Assembly: GCA_947653315.1 (NCBI GenBank)
Contig: CANTGP010000186.1
Span: 1 to 6,370, forward strand
Reading direction: 5' to 3'
DNA: 6,370 bases
DNA from: an uncultured Lachnospiraceae bacterium
GTDB lineage: Bacteria > Bacillota > Clostridia > Lachnospirales > Lachnospiraceae
In this document: piece after piece, positions 1 through 6,205 of the stretch
Layout of the letters: every line of letters begins with the position of its first letter
Numbering within the stretch: the stretch's first letter is position 1
Translations under genes and position numbers: made by a program
The notes under the pieces: model-generated
Seen by the model: the letters and a program-made list of their open reading frames with translations, nothing else
Databases searched by the model: none
What the model was told of the DNA's origin: nothing

Positions 1-97
1 AAAACTATCGGCATATCCCCGGCATAAAGGTCTTTATAGCTCTCCTCAACAAAAACCTTTTTAGAAAATACAAAAACACACGCAAGGAGCAACCGCC

Positions 98-628
98 ATG
101 ATTCAATACCGCCGTTTACAGGAACAGGAAATAAACCGTGCCTTATTCATGGATTTCGTCCGCCGCCAAACCGTCACCGACTGCTGGCGGAAGGAAAACG
201 GGGCATGGACCATAAAAAACGATCCTTTTACCGACGACTGGTCGGAAGAAGATTACGGATTTTTGGTCCGGTGCCTGAAACATACTGCCGCTGCCGGGGG
301 ATTTGTGTCCGCCGCTTTTTCGGACCGCCGCCTGAAGGGTTTTGTCTCCGTGGAATCCGCCCTGTTCGGCGGGGAACAGAAATACCTTGACCTGACCAGC
401 ATCCACGTATCCGAAGATATGCGCGGAATGGGAATCGGAAAAGCCCTTTTCCTTTCCGCAAAAGAATGGGCAAAAGGCATGGGCGCCAAAAAACTGTATA
501 TTTCCGCCCACTCCGCCGTGGAAAGCCAGGCGTTTTACCACGCCATGGGATGTGTGGAAGCAACCGTTTACTGTCAGGCACATGTGGATGCGGAACCTTA
601 TGACTGCCAACTGGAATGTCCCCTGTAA
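98..628 (+). CDS. GNAT family N-acetyltransferase
   Basis: Probable acetyl-CoA-dependent N-acetyltransferase of 176 residues, a usual length for a single GNAT domain; the acceptor substrate cannot be read from the sequence. The acetyl-CoA pyrophosphate-binding loop (motif A) is RGMGIGKA at residues 109-116, preceded by the beta strand YLDLTSIHV (96-104). Motif B follows as YISAHSAVESQAFYHAMGC (134-152), whose FYHAMGC is the usual 'aromatic-Y-x-x-x-G-F/C' helix and turn. The N-terminal 60 residues are charged and include several Trp, with no signal peptide or membrane segment, so the protein should be cytoplasmic. The ATG start is supported by AAGGAG at 84-89, 8 bases upstream. The gene converges on recG and is separated from it by a hairpin-rich intergenic region. 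I see no convincing promoter in the 97 bases upstream. The family call is firm. A role in resistance, metabolite or protein acetylation is not decidable. Confidence 0.93.
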   Translation: MIQYRRLQEQEINRALFMDFVRRQTVTDCWRKENGAWTIKNDPFTDDWSEEDYGFLVRCLKHTAAAGGFVSAAFSDRRLKGFVSVESALFGGEQKYLDLTSIHVSEDMRGMGIGKALFLSAKEWAKGMGAKKLYISAHSAVESQAFYHAMGCVEATVYCQAHVDAEPYDCQLECPL

Positions 629-637
629 CCCTTAAAC

Positions 638-665
638 CGGGCAGGGAAGGCATCTTCCCTGCCCG
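638..665. terminator. GC-rich 12-bp hairpin between convergent genes
   Basis: A perfect 12-bp inverted repeat (arms 638-649 and 654-665, CGGGCAGGGAAG and its complement) with a 4-base loop GCAT lies 9 bases after the GNAT stop codon. Being symmetrical, it would form in both the GNAT transcript and the recG transcript coming the other way. On neither side is there a proper U-tract: the plus strand continues with CTGCACCCC and the minus strand with GTTTAAGGG. It may therefore be a non-canonical or factor-assisted terminator, or a 3'-end stabiliser. Its position between convergent genes favours a bidirectional transcription-end role. Confidence 0.6.
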
Positions 666-672
666 CTGCACC

Positions 673-708
673 CCATACCCACTTCCGCGGCATCATTCCG
701 CGGTATGG
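673..708. other. Second hairpin in recG 3' region
   Basis: Two copies of the palindrome CCGCGG (685-690 and 698-703) can pair as a 6-bp stem with a 7-base loop. Outer bases CCATA (673-677) and TATGG (704-708) could add 5 bp after an asymmetric bulge. The structure would precede the 638-665 hairpin in the recG transcript, so the recG message would end in two consecutive stem-loops. It has no adjacent U-tract, so a role in termination is only inferred from its position. Confidence 0.35.
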
Positions 709-739
709 AACCGTGCATCCACAACCCCGAAGTCCTTCC

Positions 740-2794
740 TTAAATCGTCCGGAAATCCACTTCCCCCAATGCCTGTCCCACATATTCCGACAGTTCCTTA
801 TGCTCCGGCCTTTCCAAATCCGCATCTTCTTCCAAAAGCCGCGCCACGCAGCCCTGCGCTTTTCTTAACAAATCCGCATCCTGATAAATATCCCCGATTT
901 TAAAATCCATCAGTCCGCTTTGGCGGATGCCGAATAAATCACCCGGTCCGCGCAGTTTCAAATCCTCCTCCGCAATGTAAAACCCGTCGTTGGAATGATT
1001 CAAAATGTCCAACCGGTCAAACGCCTGCGGTTTACCGGAGCCGTTGATAAAAATACAGTAAGACTGGTGTTCACCCCTGCCGACCCTGCCCCGTAACTGG
1101 TGGAGCTGCGCAAGCCCGAAACGCTCCGCATTTTCTATCATCATCACCGTTGCGTTGGGCACATTAATGCCTACTTCGATTACGGTGGTGGATACCAGTA
1201 CATCGACGGCATGGGCGGCATATTCTTCCATCACCCTGTTTTTATCCGCCGGACGCATCTGCCCGTGCAGGCAGGCAAGACGTATTTCCGGCGGCAGGAC
1301 GCTCCGCAGCTTCTCCGTGTAGGAAGTAACGTTTTCCACGCCCTCCAGCTCCCCTTCCTCCACCATCGGACATATCACATACACCTGCCGCCCCGCTTCC
1401 ACTTCCTTCGTGATAAAGCGGTATGCCTTTTCCCGGTACTCCGTCCCCACCACGCAGTTTTTGACGGGAAGCCGGTCCGCCGGAAGCTCATCCACCACCG
1501 AAAGGTCCAAATCCCCGTAAAGGATGATTGCCAAGGTCCTCGGAATGGGCGTGGCGCTCATCACCATCACATGGACGTTTTCCCCTTTTCCGGCAAGCCG
1601 TTCCCTCTGCCGCACACCGAAACGGTGCTGTTCGTCCGTAATAACCAGTGCAAGGTTTCTGTATTCCACCCGCTCCTGGATCAAGGCATGGGTACCGATA
1701 ACGACGTTTACCGTGCCGCACAGGATGCCCTCGTAAATCCGCCGCTTTTCCTTCGCCGTCATGGAGCCGGTAAGCAGCGCCGGACGAAAAGGCAGCCCGT
1801 AAGCCTCCGTCATCGCCGTCATGGACTCGTAATGCTGGGCGGCAAGCACTTCGGTGGGCGCCATCAGCGCCCCTTGGTAACCGTTGGATACGCAAAGCAG
1901 CAGGGAAAGGAAGGCAAGGATTGTTTTGCCGGAACCCACATCGCCCTGTACCAGCCGGTTCATCACTTTTTCCCCCTGCAAATCCGCCCTGATTTCCCCC
2001 CAAACCTTCCTCTGCGCCCCGGTCAGTTCATAAGGAAGCAGCCCAAGCAGCCGCATTACCTGTGCATCATCCGGCATGGGCGTCTTATTTTCCAACACTT
2101 CGTTATGCTCCCTGCATTTGCGCAGCATCAAAAGGAACAGGAAAAATTCGTCAAACGCCAGTCTCCCACGCGCGGAAAGCATGTGTTCCCGGTCCGGCGG
2201 AAAATGGATATATTCCACCGCCTTTCCGTAATCCGCAAGCCCCGCTTCCCTTTTCACCCACTCCGGCAGATAATCCGGCGGAAATTCATACAAAGACAAC
2301 GCCTGTTTCACCGCTTTCGATACCGCATGGTTGGTCAGCCCTGCCGTCAGGGAATATCTCGGCTGCAAAATACCGGTCAGTTTAAAATATTCCTCCGGAC
2401 GGAAAATCTTCGCCTGCTCCATAACCAGCCTGCCGTTTTTTTGGTGCACTACCCCGCGGAAAATATAAAACAGCCCCCGCTTTAAGATGTTTTTCACATA
2501 AGGCATGTTAAAATACGTCATAAAAACCTGACCGCCCGCATCCTTAACCACAAAATTCAGGATGGTCAGGTTCCGTACCTTCTTCACCGTAATATTTCCC
2601 GCCAAACAGGCACGCAGGGAACAAAGCTCCCCGGCCTTACAGTCCGAAATTGCCACAGGCTCCTTATAATCCTCATAATCACGGGGATAATACCGCAGCA
2701 AATCCCCTACCGTTTCGATTTCCACTTTGTGGAAAAGTTTTGCGGTTTTCTCCCCAATCCCCTTTAATTCCGTAATCCGTGCCTTTGCGTCCAT
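740..2794 (-). CDS. recG: ATP-dependent DNA helicase RecG
   Basis: RecG is a double-strand DNA translocase that reverses stalled replication forks and branch-migrates Holliday junctions and other branched intermediates. At 684 residues it matches the full family length. The N-terminal wedge/OB-fold region spans roughly residues 1-240, starting with the helix-hairpin-like LKGIGEKTA (10-18). Helicase motifs follow in order: LTGAQ (257-261), Walker A GDVGSGKT (284-291), APTEVLAAQH (312-321), IGTHALI (366-372), Walker B-type DEQH (387-390), SATPIPRT (413-420), the second RecA lobe with STTVIEVGINVPNA (535-548) and HQLRGRVGRG (565-574). The translocation (TRG) region SNDGFYIAEEDLKLRGPGD is at 601-619. 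No motif is missing and there is no frameshift. The ATG is preceded by GGGAGGAGG (2807-2799). The gene lies downstream of fakA in the same direction but beyond a terminator-like hairpin. A long open frame antisense to it is a shadow. Confidence 0.98.
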   Translation of the reverse strand: MDAKARITELKGIGEKTAKLFHKVEIETVGDLLRYYPRDYEDYKEPVAISDCKAGELCSLRACLAGNITVKKVRNLTILNFVVKDAGGQVFMTYFNMPYVKNILKRGLFYIFRGVVHQKNGRLVMEQAKIFRPEEYFKLTGILQPRYSLTAGLTNHAVSKAVKQALSLYEFPPDYLPEWVKREAGLADYGKAVEYIHFPPDREHMLSARGRLAFDEFFLFLLMLRKCREHNEVLENKTPMPDDAQVMRLLGLLPYELTGAQRKVWGEIRADLQGEKVMNRLVQGDVGSGKTILAFLSLLLCVSNGYQGALMAPTEVLAAQHYESMTAMTEAYGLPFRPALLTGSMTAKEKRRIYEGILCGTVNVVIGTHALIQERVEYRNLALVITDEQHRFGVRQRERLAGKGENVHVMVMSATPIPRTLAIILYGDLDLSVVDELPADRLPVKNCVVGTEYREKAYRFITKEVEAGRQVYVICPMVEEGELEGVENVTSYTEKLRSVLPPEIRLACLHGQMRPADKNRVMEEYAAHAVDVLVSTTVIEVGINVPNATVMMIENAERFGLAQLHQLRGRVGRGEHQSYCIFINGSGKPQAFDRLDILNHSNDGFYIAEEDLKLRGPGDLFGIRQSGLMDFKIGDIYQDADLLRKAQGCVARLLEEDADLERPEHKELSEYVGQALGEVDFRTI

Positions 2795-2828
2795 CCGTCC
2801 TCCTCCCGGTTCTTCCCCCTCCTCCTTT
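2795..2828 (-). promoter_or_regulatory. Purine-rich recG leader with two Shine-Dalgarno-like sites
   Basis: Between the hairpin and the recG ATG the mRNA strand is almost all purine. The proximal ribosome binding site is GGGAGGAGG (2807-2799), close to the ATG at 2794. A second, stronger match AAAGGAGG (2828-2821) lies 26 bases before the ATG with no start codon placed to use it. It could serve as a ribosome standby site or be a leftover of a lost start. Only the proximal site is needed to explain recG translation. Confidence 0.5.
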
Positions 2829-2858
2829 GAAAAAAGGACGGAAACCCGTCCTTTTTTC
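2829..2858 (-). terminator. Rho-independent terminator between fakA and recG
   Basis: A perfect 13-bp inverted repeat (arms 2829-2841 and 2846-2858) with a 4-base loop. In the minus-strand transcript it reads A-run, GGACGG, loop GTTT, CCGTCC, then six U. It is symmetrical, so a U-tract follows the stem on either strand and it could act in both directions. It sits 54 bases after the fakA stop codon and 34 bases before recG. It should end or attenuate transcription from the asp23-fakA operon before recG. Confidence 0.8.
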
Positions 2859-2870
2859 CTGCCCGATTCT

Positions 2871-2920
2871 TTCTATTCTTACCTTTTCTTACCTTTTCTC
2901 GCCTTTTCTCACCTATTCAG
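2871..2920. repeat. Imperfect 10-bp tandem repeat at fakA 3' end
   Basis: Five consecutive 10-base units in register at 2871, 2881, 2891, 2901 and 2911. The middle three fit ACCTTTTCTY or differ by one base (G for A at the first position of the 2901 unit); the two outer ones are more degenerate (TTCTATTCTT and ACCTATTCAG). The last unit covers the fakA stop codon (2913-2915), so the array starts at the end of the gene and runs into the intergenic region. On the mRNA strand it gives repeated purine blocks ending in AAGG. No function is known to me. Confidence 0.65.
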
Positions 2921-4586
2921 CCGAAATGATGTAATAGTAAATCGGCTGTCCGCCGTACTGCAGTTCCACATCGCATTTCGGGTATTTCCCGGCAAGCACG
3001 TCCCCAAGCGCCTGCGCCGCTTCCTCCGTGATCTCCGCGCCATAGTAAATGCTGATCAGTTCCTTATCGCCGCCCATCATGTCATCCACCATTTCCAGCG
3101 TCACTTTGGACATATCCGTACCGTTTGACAGGATTCCGGCATCGCCAATCCCCATATAATCGCCCTGCTTGATTTCCTTGTCATCAATGACCGTATCCCT
3201 TACCGCATACGTTACCTGTCCGGTGCTGACCGCCTTGATTTCCTCCATCATCGTATCCGTATTTTCTTCCACGCCCAAATCAGGCACATAATTGATGACC
3301 GCCGTTATCCCCTGCGGAACCGTCTTCGTGGGAATCACCACGATTTTCTTATTTTCCACCATATGGGCCGCCTGTTCCGCCGCCAATATAATGTTTTTGT
3401 TATTGGGCAGGATGAAAACCGTATCCGCGTTTACTTTCTCAATGGCATCCAGCATATCCGCCGTACTGGGGTTCATGGTCTGCCCGCCTTCGATAATGTA
3501 ATCCACGCCAAGCCCCTTGAAGATTTCGTTGATACCCTCGCCCACCGAAACGGCAATAAATCCGACATCCTTCTTGGGAGATTCCTGCTCTTTTTCCTCA
3601 GGAGCCGCTTCCGGCTGCTGCCCGGACATTTTAAACAACTTCTCCTGATGCTCCAGCCGCATATTATCAATCTTCATGTTGGATAGCGCACCGTACTTTA
3701 ACGCTTTTTGGATGGCGAGTCCGGGGTCGTTGGTATGTACGTGTACCTTGACCACGTCGTCGTCCGCCACCACCACGATGGAATCGCCGATGGATTCCAG
3801 ATAAGCCTTAAAGTCCATCTCCTGTTTGATATTGAAATTCCGGTTCAGCATAATGATAAATTCCGTACAATACCCGAACTTAATGTCCGCCTGCGCCTGT
3901 ACATCCGCATTCATCTGCATACTGCCCATGGATGAAGGCTTGGCGTCCGCTATGGTAAGATCGATTTCCTTACCGGAAAATACATCATAAGCGCCTTTCA
4001 ATACCTGCATCAAACCCTGGCCGCCGGAATCCACCACACCGGCCTGCTTTAAGACCGGAAGCATCTCCGGTGTTTTTGCCAGTACCTCATCCGCATATTT
4101 GATTACTTCGCCAAAGAATATGCCGATATCTTCTTCCCCGTTGTCGGCAAGCTCCCTCGCTTTCTTCGCGCCGCCTTTTGCCACCGTAAGGATGGTGCCT
4201 TCCTTCGGCTTCATGACTGCCTTATAAGCGGTTTCCACCGCCTTGTCAAAAGCATCGGCAAGGATTCCCACATTCACTTCCTCATAGTCCCTGACCCCTT
4301 TGGTAAAACCGCGGAAAAGCTGGGAAAGGATAACGCCCGAATTTCCCCTCGCCCCCCTTAAAGAACCGGAAGAAATTGCTTTGCAGAGGGAAGCCATGTC
4401 CGGATTCTGCAATGCTGATACTTCTTTTGCCGCAGACATAATGGTCAGTGTCATGTTTGTACCCGTATCGCCGTCCGGAACGGGAAACACATTCAGTTCA
4501 TTGATCCATTCTTTCTTTGCTTCCAAATTTTTTGCGCCGGCCAAGAACATTTTGGCAAACATCTTAGCGTCGATTGTATTAGCCAC
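2913..4586 (-). CDS. fakA: Fatty acid kinase ATP-binding subunit FakA (DAK2 domain, YloV family)
   Basis: FakA phosphorylates fatty acids carried by a FakB protein, giving acyl-phosphate for PlsX/PlsY phospholipid synthesis; no fakB is in this window. The protein is 557 residues from the chosen GTG start. The N-terminal DhaL/DAK2 kinase domain (about 8-200) shows NVFPVPDGDTGTNM (32-45), whose Asp residues bind Mg-ATP, GARGNSGVILSQ (78-89) and DSGGQG (186-191). The middle domain shows FGYCTEF (237-243) and VHVHTNDPG (281-289), giving a Cys240, His282, His284 set matching the family's conserved putative metal or active-site residues. A charged linker (about 319-340, Glu/Pro/Lys-rich) leads to the C-terminal domain (341-557), ending in PIYYYIISAE. 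A longer frame opens at a TTG at 4607, but that would place the ribosome binding site AAGGAGG (4601-4595) inside the gene. GTG at 4586, 8 bases after it, is the better start. It begins 13 bases after asp23, whose stop codon overlaps the binding site, indicating translational coupling. Confidence 0.95.
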   Translation of the reverse strand: MANTIDAKMFAKMFLAGAKNLEAKKEWINELNVFPVPDGDTGTNMTLTIMSAAKEVSALQNPDMASLCKAISSGSLRGARGNSGVILSQLFRGFTKGVRDYEEVNVGILADAFDKAVETAYKAVMKPKEGTILTVAKGGAKKARELADNGEEDIGIFFGEVIKYADEVLAKTPEMLPVLKQAGVVDSGGQGLMQVLKGAYDVFSGKEIDLTIADAKPSSMGSMQMNADVQAQADIKFGYCTEFIIMLNRNFNIKQEMDFKAYLESIGDSIVVVADDDVVKVHVHTNDPGLAIQKALKYGALSNMKIDNMRLEHQEKLFKMSGQQPEAAPEEKEQESPKKDVGFIAVSVGEGINEIFKGLGVDYIIEGGQTMNPSTADMLDAIEKVNADTVFILPNNKNIILAAEQAAHMVENKKIVVIPTKTVPQGITAVINYVPDLGVEENTDTMMEEIKAVSTGQVTYAVRDTVIDDKEIKQGDYMGIGDAGILSNGTDMSKVTLEMVDDMMGGDKELISIYYGAEITEEAAQALGDVLAGKYPKCDVELQYGGQPIYYYIISAE

Positions 4587-4599
4587 AACAAAATCCTCC

Positions 4600-4959
4600 T
4601 TAATCAATCACTCTTACACCTTCAACAAAGATGTTGATTTTCTCAATTTCAATTCCCGTAAATTCTTCCACTTTATACTTCACGTTACTGATCAGGTTAT
4701 CCGCCACCGCCAATATCCCCACACCGTATGCGACAATCACATGGAAATCCAGCGTCAGTTTATGGCCGTTTAACGTTACCCTGATTCCCCTTGTCATGCT
4801 GTCCATCTTAAGCAACTTCACCAAACCGTCCTTCACATTTACCCCTGCCATACCGACGATCCCGAAACATTCCATGGCAACCGCTCCGGCGTACTGCGCA
4901 ATCACTTCGCTGTCAATCGCTATATTTCCCATATGGGTATCCATAGAAGATGCTCTCAT
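4600..4959 (-). CDS. Asp23/Gls24 family envelope stress response protein (YloU-like)
   Basis: Small protein of 119 residues belonging to the Asp23/Gls24 (DUF322) family, whose members are linked to envelope homeostasis and stress; the biochemical function of the YloU branch is not established. The family pattern is visible: GNIAIDSEVIAQYAGAVAME (11-30) with the following GIVGMAG (33-39), the two-strand segment VTLNGHKLTLDFHVIVAYGV (61-80), and the C-terminal VEEFTGIEIEKINIFVEGV (97-115). It has no signal peptide or membrane helix. The ATG start at 4959 is preceded by AAGGAGG (4972-4966), 6 bases away. It is the first gene of an operon with fakA, a pairing conserved across Firmicutes, which suggests a connection to membrane lipid or envelope physiology. 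Its own promoter lies just upstream, with a leader of about 35 bases. Confidence 0.93.
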   Translation of the reverse strand: MRASSMDTHMGNIAIDSEVIAQYAGAVAMECFGIVGMAGVNVKDGLVKLLKMDSMTRGIRVTLNGHKLTLDFHVIVAYGVGILAVADNLISNVKYKVEEFTGIEIEKINIFVEGVRVID

Positions 4960-5001
4960 ATCCTACCTCCTTAATTTTATTCTATCCAACATATATAGCA
5001 T

Positions 5002-5030
5002 ATTATAACCGCTCTTATGGAAAGAAACAA
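5002..5030 (-). promoter_or_regulatory. Sigma-A-type promoter for asp23-fakA
   Basis: Reading the minus strand: -35 TTGTTT (5030-5025), a 17-base spacer, and a perfect -10 TATAAT (5007-5002). Transcription should start near 4995, leaving about 35 bases before the ATG with the ribosome binding site in between. The -35 matches the consensus only in its first half. The spacer contains TTTCCATAAGA, which is repeated exactly in the rsgA promoter. Confidence 0.8.
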
Positions 5031-5033
5031 GAA
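5004..5033 (-). repeat. Promoter-associated direct repeat, copy 1 (asp23)
   Basis: A 30-base segment covering the -35, the spacer and the start of the -10 matches 6175-6204 at 26 of 30 positions in the same orientation. The four differences are all transitions and fall in two adjacent pairs. Shared landmarks on the minus strand are TTCTTGTT, TTTCCATAAGA and GGTTATA, at identical spacing. Confidence 0.85.
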
Positions 5034-5081
5034 ATATCATTGAAATAAATACAAATACAGAAAGAATTTTCCATTGCGTGT

Positions 5082-6065
5082 TTATCTTTTCCGCCTGCTT
5101 TCCGTCCCGGCTTCCCTCTTTCTTATTTTCATTTTCTTCTCATATGCATATTTAACCATATCGTTTTGCGCCATCTCGGCAAAACGGATTTCATCTTTTA
5201 ATTTTACGTATGCCCTGTAATCAGCCCGGCTCACCATGCCTTTTTCCACCGCATCAAGAATGGCGCATCCCGGCTCAACCTTATGCGAACAGTCTCCGAA
5301 TCTGCAATCCCTTGCCAAATTATCCAACTCATCACTTACCGAATATATTTCTTTATTAATCCACAGGCCGATTTCCCTTATTCCCGGTGTGTCTATAATA
5401 AACGCTCCTCCTTCTAATTCATATAACTGCCTGTTTGTTGTGGTGTGTTTCCCCTTTTTATCCTTCTCCCGTACCTGGGCCGTCCTTGCTTTTTCCTCGT
5501 TTAACAGCCTGTTCACCAACGTCGATTTTCCTGCTCCCGAAGGACCCACAAAAATACCCGTTTTTTCCGGCTGCAAGATTCTTTTCAGCCCGTTAATCCC
5601 ATCATCCGTATCTTTATCCGAAATTATGACTTTCATCATTCCACCATACCTGTGTACCATTTTGTCAATACATGCATCAACATCCTCACAGATATCCGCC
5701 TTGGTCAGCACAATTACCGGTTCGATTTTATTTGTTTGGGAAAGCAATAAAAACCTGTCGATTTTATTTAGGTTTAATTCAGTGTCTAACGGCGCTACTA
5801 TGAACATATAGTCAATGTTCGCCGCCAAAATCTGCTGCTCATACTTTTTACCGCTCCTTTTTCTTGCAACGGAATTTCTTCTTGCGCAAACTTCAACAAT
5901 CAAACCCGAATCATCAATGATTACCCAATCACCGACCACGGGATATTCACTCCTCAAAATTAAACCGTTTTTAAATTTACCCGCGACTCTGACATTCCTG
6001 ATATCCCCATCCCTTTTGACCACATACTGATTTCCAAATTCGCCTATCACTTTATATCTGTCCAT
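5082..6065 (-). CDS. rsgA: Ribosome small subunit-dependent GTPase RsgA
   Basis: RsgA (YjeQ/CpgA) is a circularly permuted GTPase that binds the 30S subunit and helps its late maturation. This copy has 327 residues. The OB-fold RNA-binding domain covers about 1-75. The permuted G motifs follow in order: G4 LTKAD (120-124), G5 region IISD (147-150, where SA is more usual), G1 GPSGAGKST (174-182), G2 KHTTT (206-210), G3 DTPG (225-228). The zinc module has Cys254, Cys259, His261 and Cys267 in the C-x4-C-x-H-x5-C pattern. The C-terminus is a helical, strongly basic tail (about 305-327). A GTG two codons upstream (6071) could extend it, but that GTG lies within the AGGTGA ribosome binding site (6073-6068), so ATG at 6065 is preferred. 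The gene is visibly AT-richer than recG. No terminator is visible after it, so it may read into asp23. The length and the isolated setting would also suit a second RsgA copy. Confidence 0.95.
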   Translation of the reverse strand: MDRYKVIGEFGNQYVVKRDGDIRNVRVAGKFKNGLILRSEYPVVGDWVIIDDSGLIVEVCARRNSVARKRSGKKYEQQILAANIDYMFIVAPLDTELNLNKIDRFLLLSQTNKIEPVIVLTKADICEDVDACIDKMVHRYGGMMKVIISDKDTDDGINGLKRILQPEKTGIFVGPSGAGKSTLVNRLLNEEKARTAQVREKDKKGKHTTTNRQLYELEGGAFIIDTPGIREIGLWINKEIYSVSDELDNLARDCRFGDCSHKVEPGCAILDAVEKGMVSRADYRAYVKLKDEIRFAEMAQNDMVKYAYEKKMKIRKREAGTESRRKR

Positions 6066-6172
6066 TTTCACCTATACATGCAATAAAAAAATATTTATTA
6101 CATTTCCTTCTGGCATTTTCAACTGATTTTTTCATGCAAAGAAAATACTTTGACACTGCACTTCCCATATAC

Positions 6173-6201
6173 AATATAACCATTCTTATGGAAAAGAACA
6201 A
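6173..6201 (-). promoter_or_regulatory. Sigma-A-type promoter for rsgA
   Basis: Reading the minus strand: -35 TTGTTC (6201-6196), a 17-base spacer, and -10 TATATT (6178-6173). Transcription should start near 6166, giving an AT-rich leader of about 100 bases before the rsgA ATG. Spacing and spacer sequence are almost the same as in the asp23 promoter, which strengthens both calls. Confidence 0.72.
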
Positions 6202-6204
6202 GAA
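6175..6204 (-). repeat. Promoter-associated direct repeat, copy 2 (rsgA)
   Basis: Second copy of the 30-base promoter element found at 5004-5033, in direct orientation and offset by 1171 bases. The two copies bracket rsgA with its leader. Similarity fades quickly on both sides of the 30 bases, so this is a short element and not a long duplication. Confidence 0.85.
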
Positions 6205-6205
6205 G

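Noticed and set aside
24..37. Near-palindrome ATAAAG-GT-CTTTAT as an operator or terminator
   Set aside because: The two-base centre is too short for a hairpin loop, the arms are only 6 bp of AT-rich sequence, and no promoter is clear beside it.
46..74. Weak promoter for the GNAT gene (TCAACA, 17 bp, TACAAA)
   Set aside because: Each hexamer matches consensus at only four of six positions in an AT-rich stretch, and the implied leader would start only a few bases before the ribosome binding site.
143..610. 155-codon open frame on the minus strand
   Set aside because: It lies wholly antisense to the GNAT gene, which has clear motifs A and B; the minus product resembles nothing.
1100..2485. 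461-codon open frame on the plus strand
   Set aside because: It is antisense to the helicase core of recG. Its translation is His/Arg/Pro-rich with no domain, and it has no credible ribosome binding site, so it is a shadow produced by recG codon composition.
5034..5081. Terminator after rsgA
   Set aside because: The interval is AT-rich but I find no stem of more than a few base pairs followed by a U-tract.
6072..6116. 14-codon upstream frame in the rsgA leader ending right before GTG 6071
   Set aside because: The ATG at 6116 lacks a ribosome binding site and the region is very AT-rich, so a short frame is expected by chance. A regulatory leader peptide is possible but unsupported.
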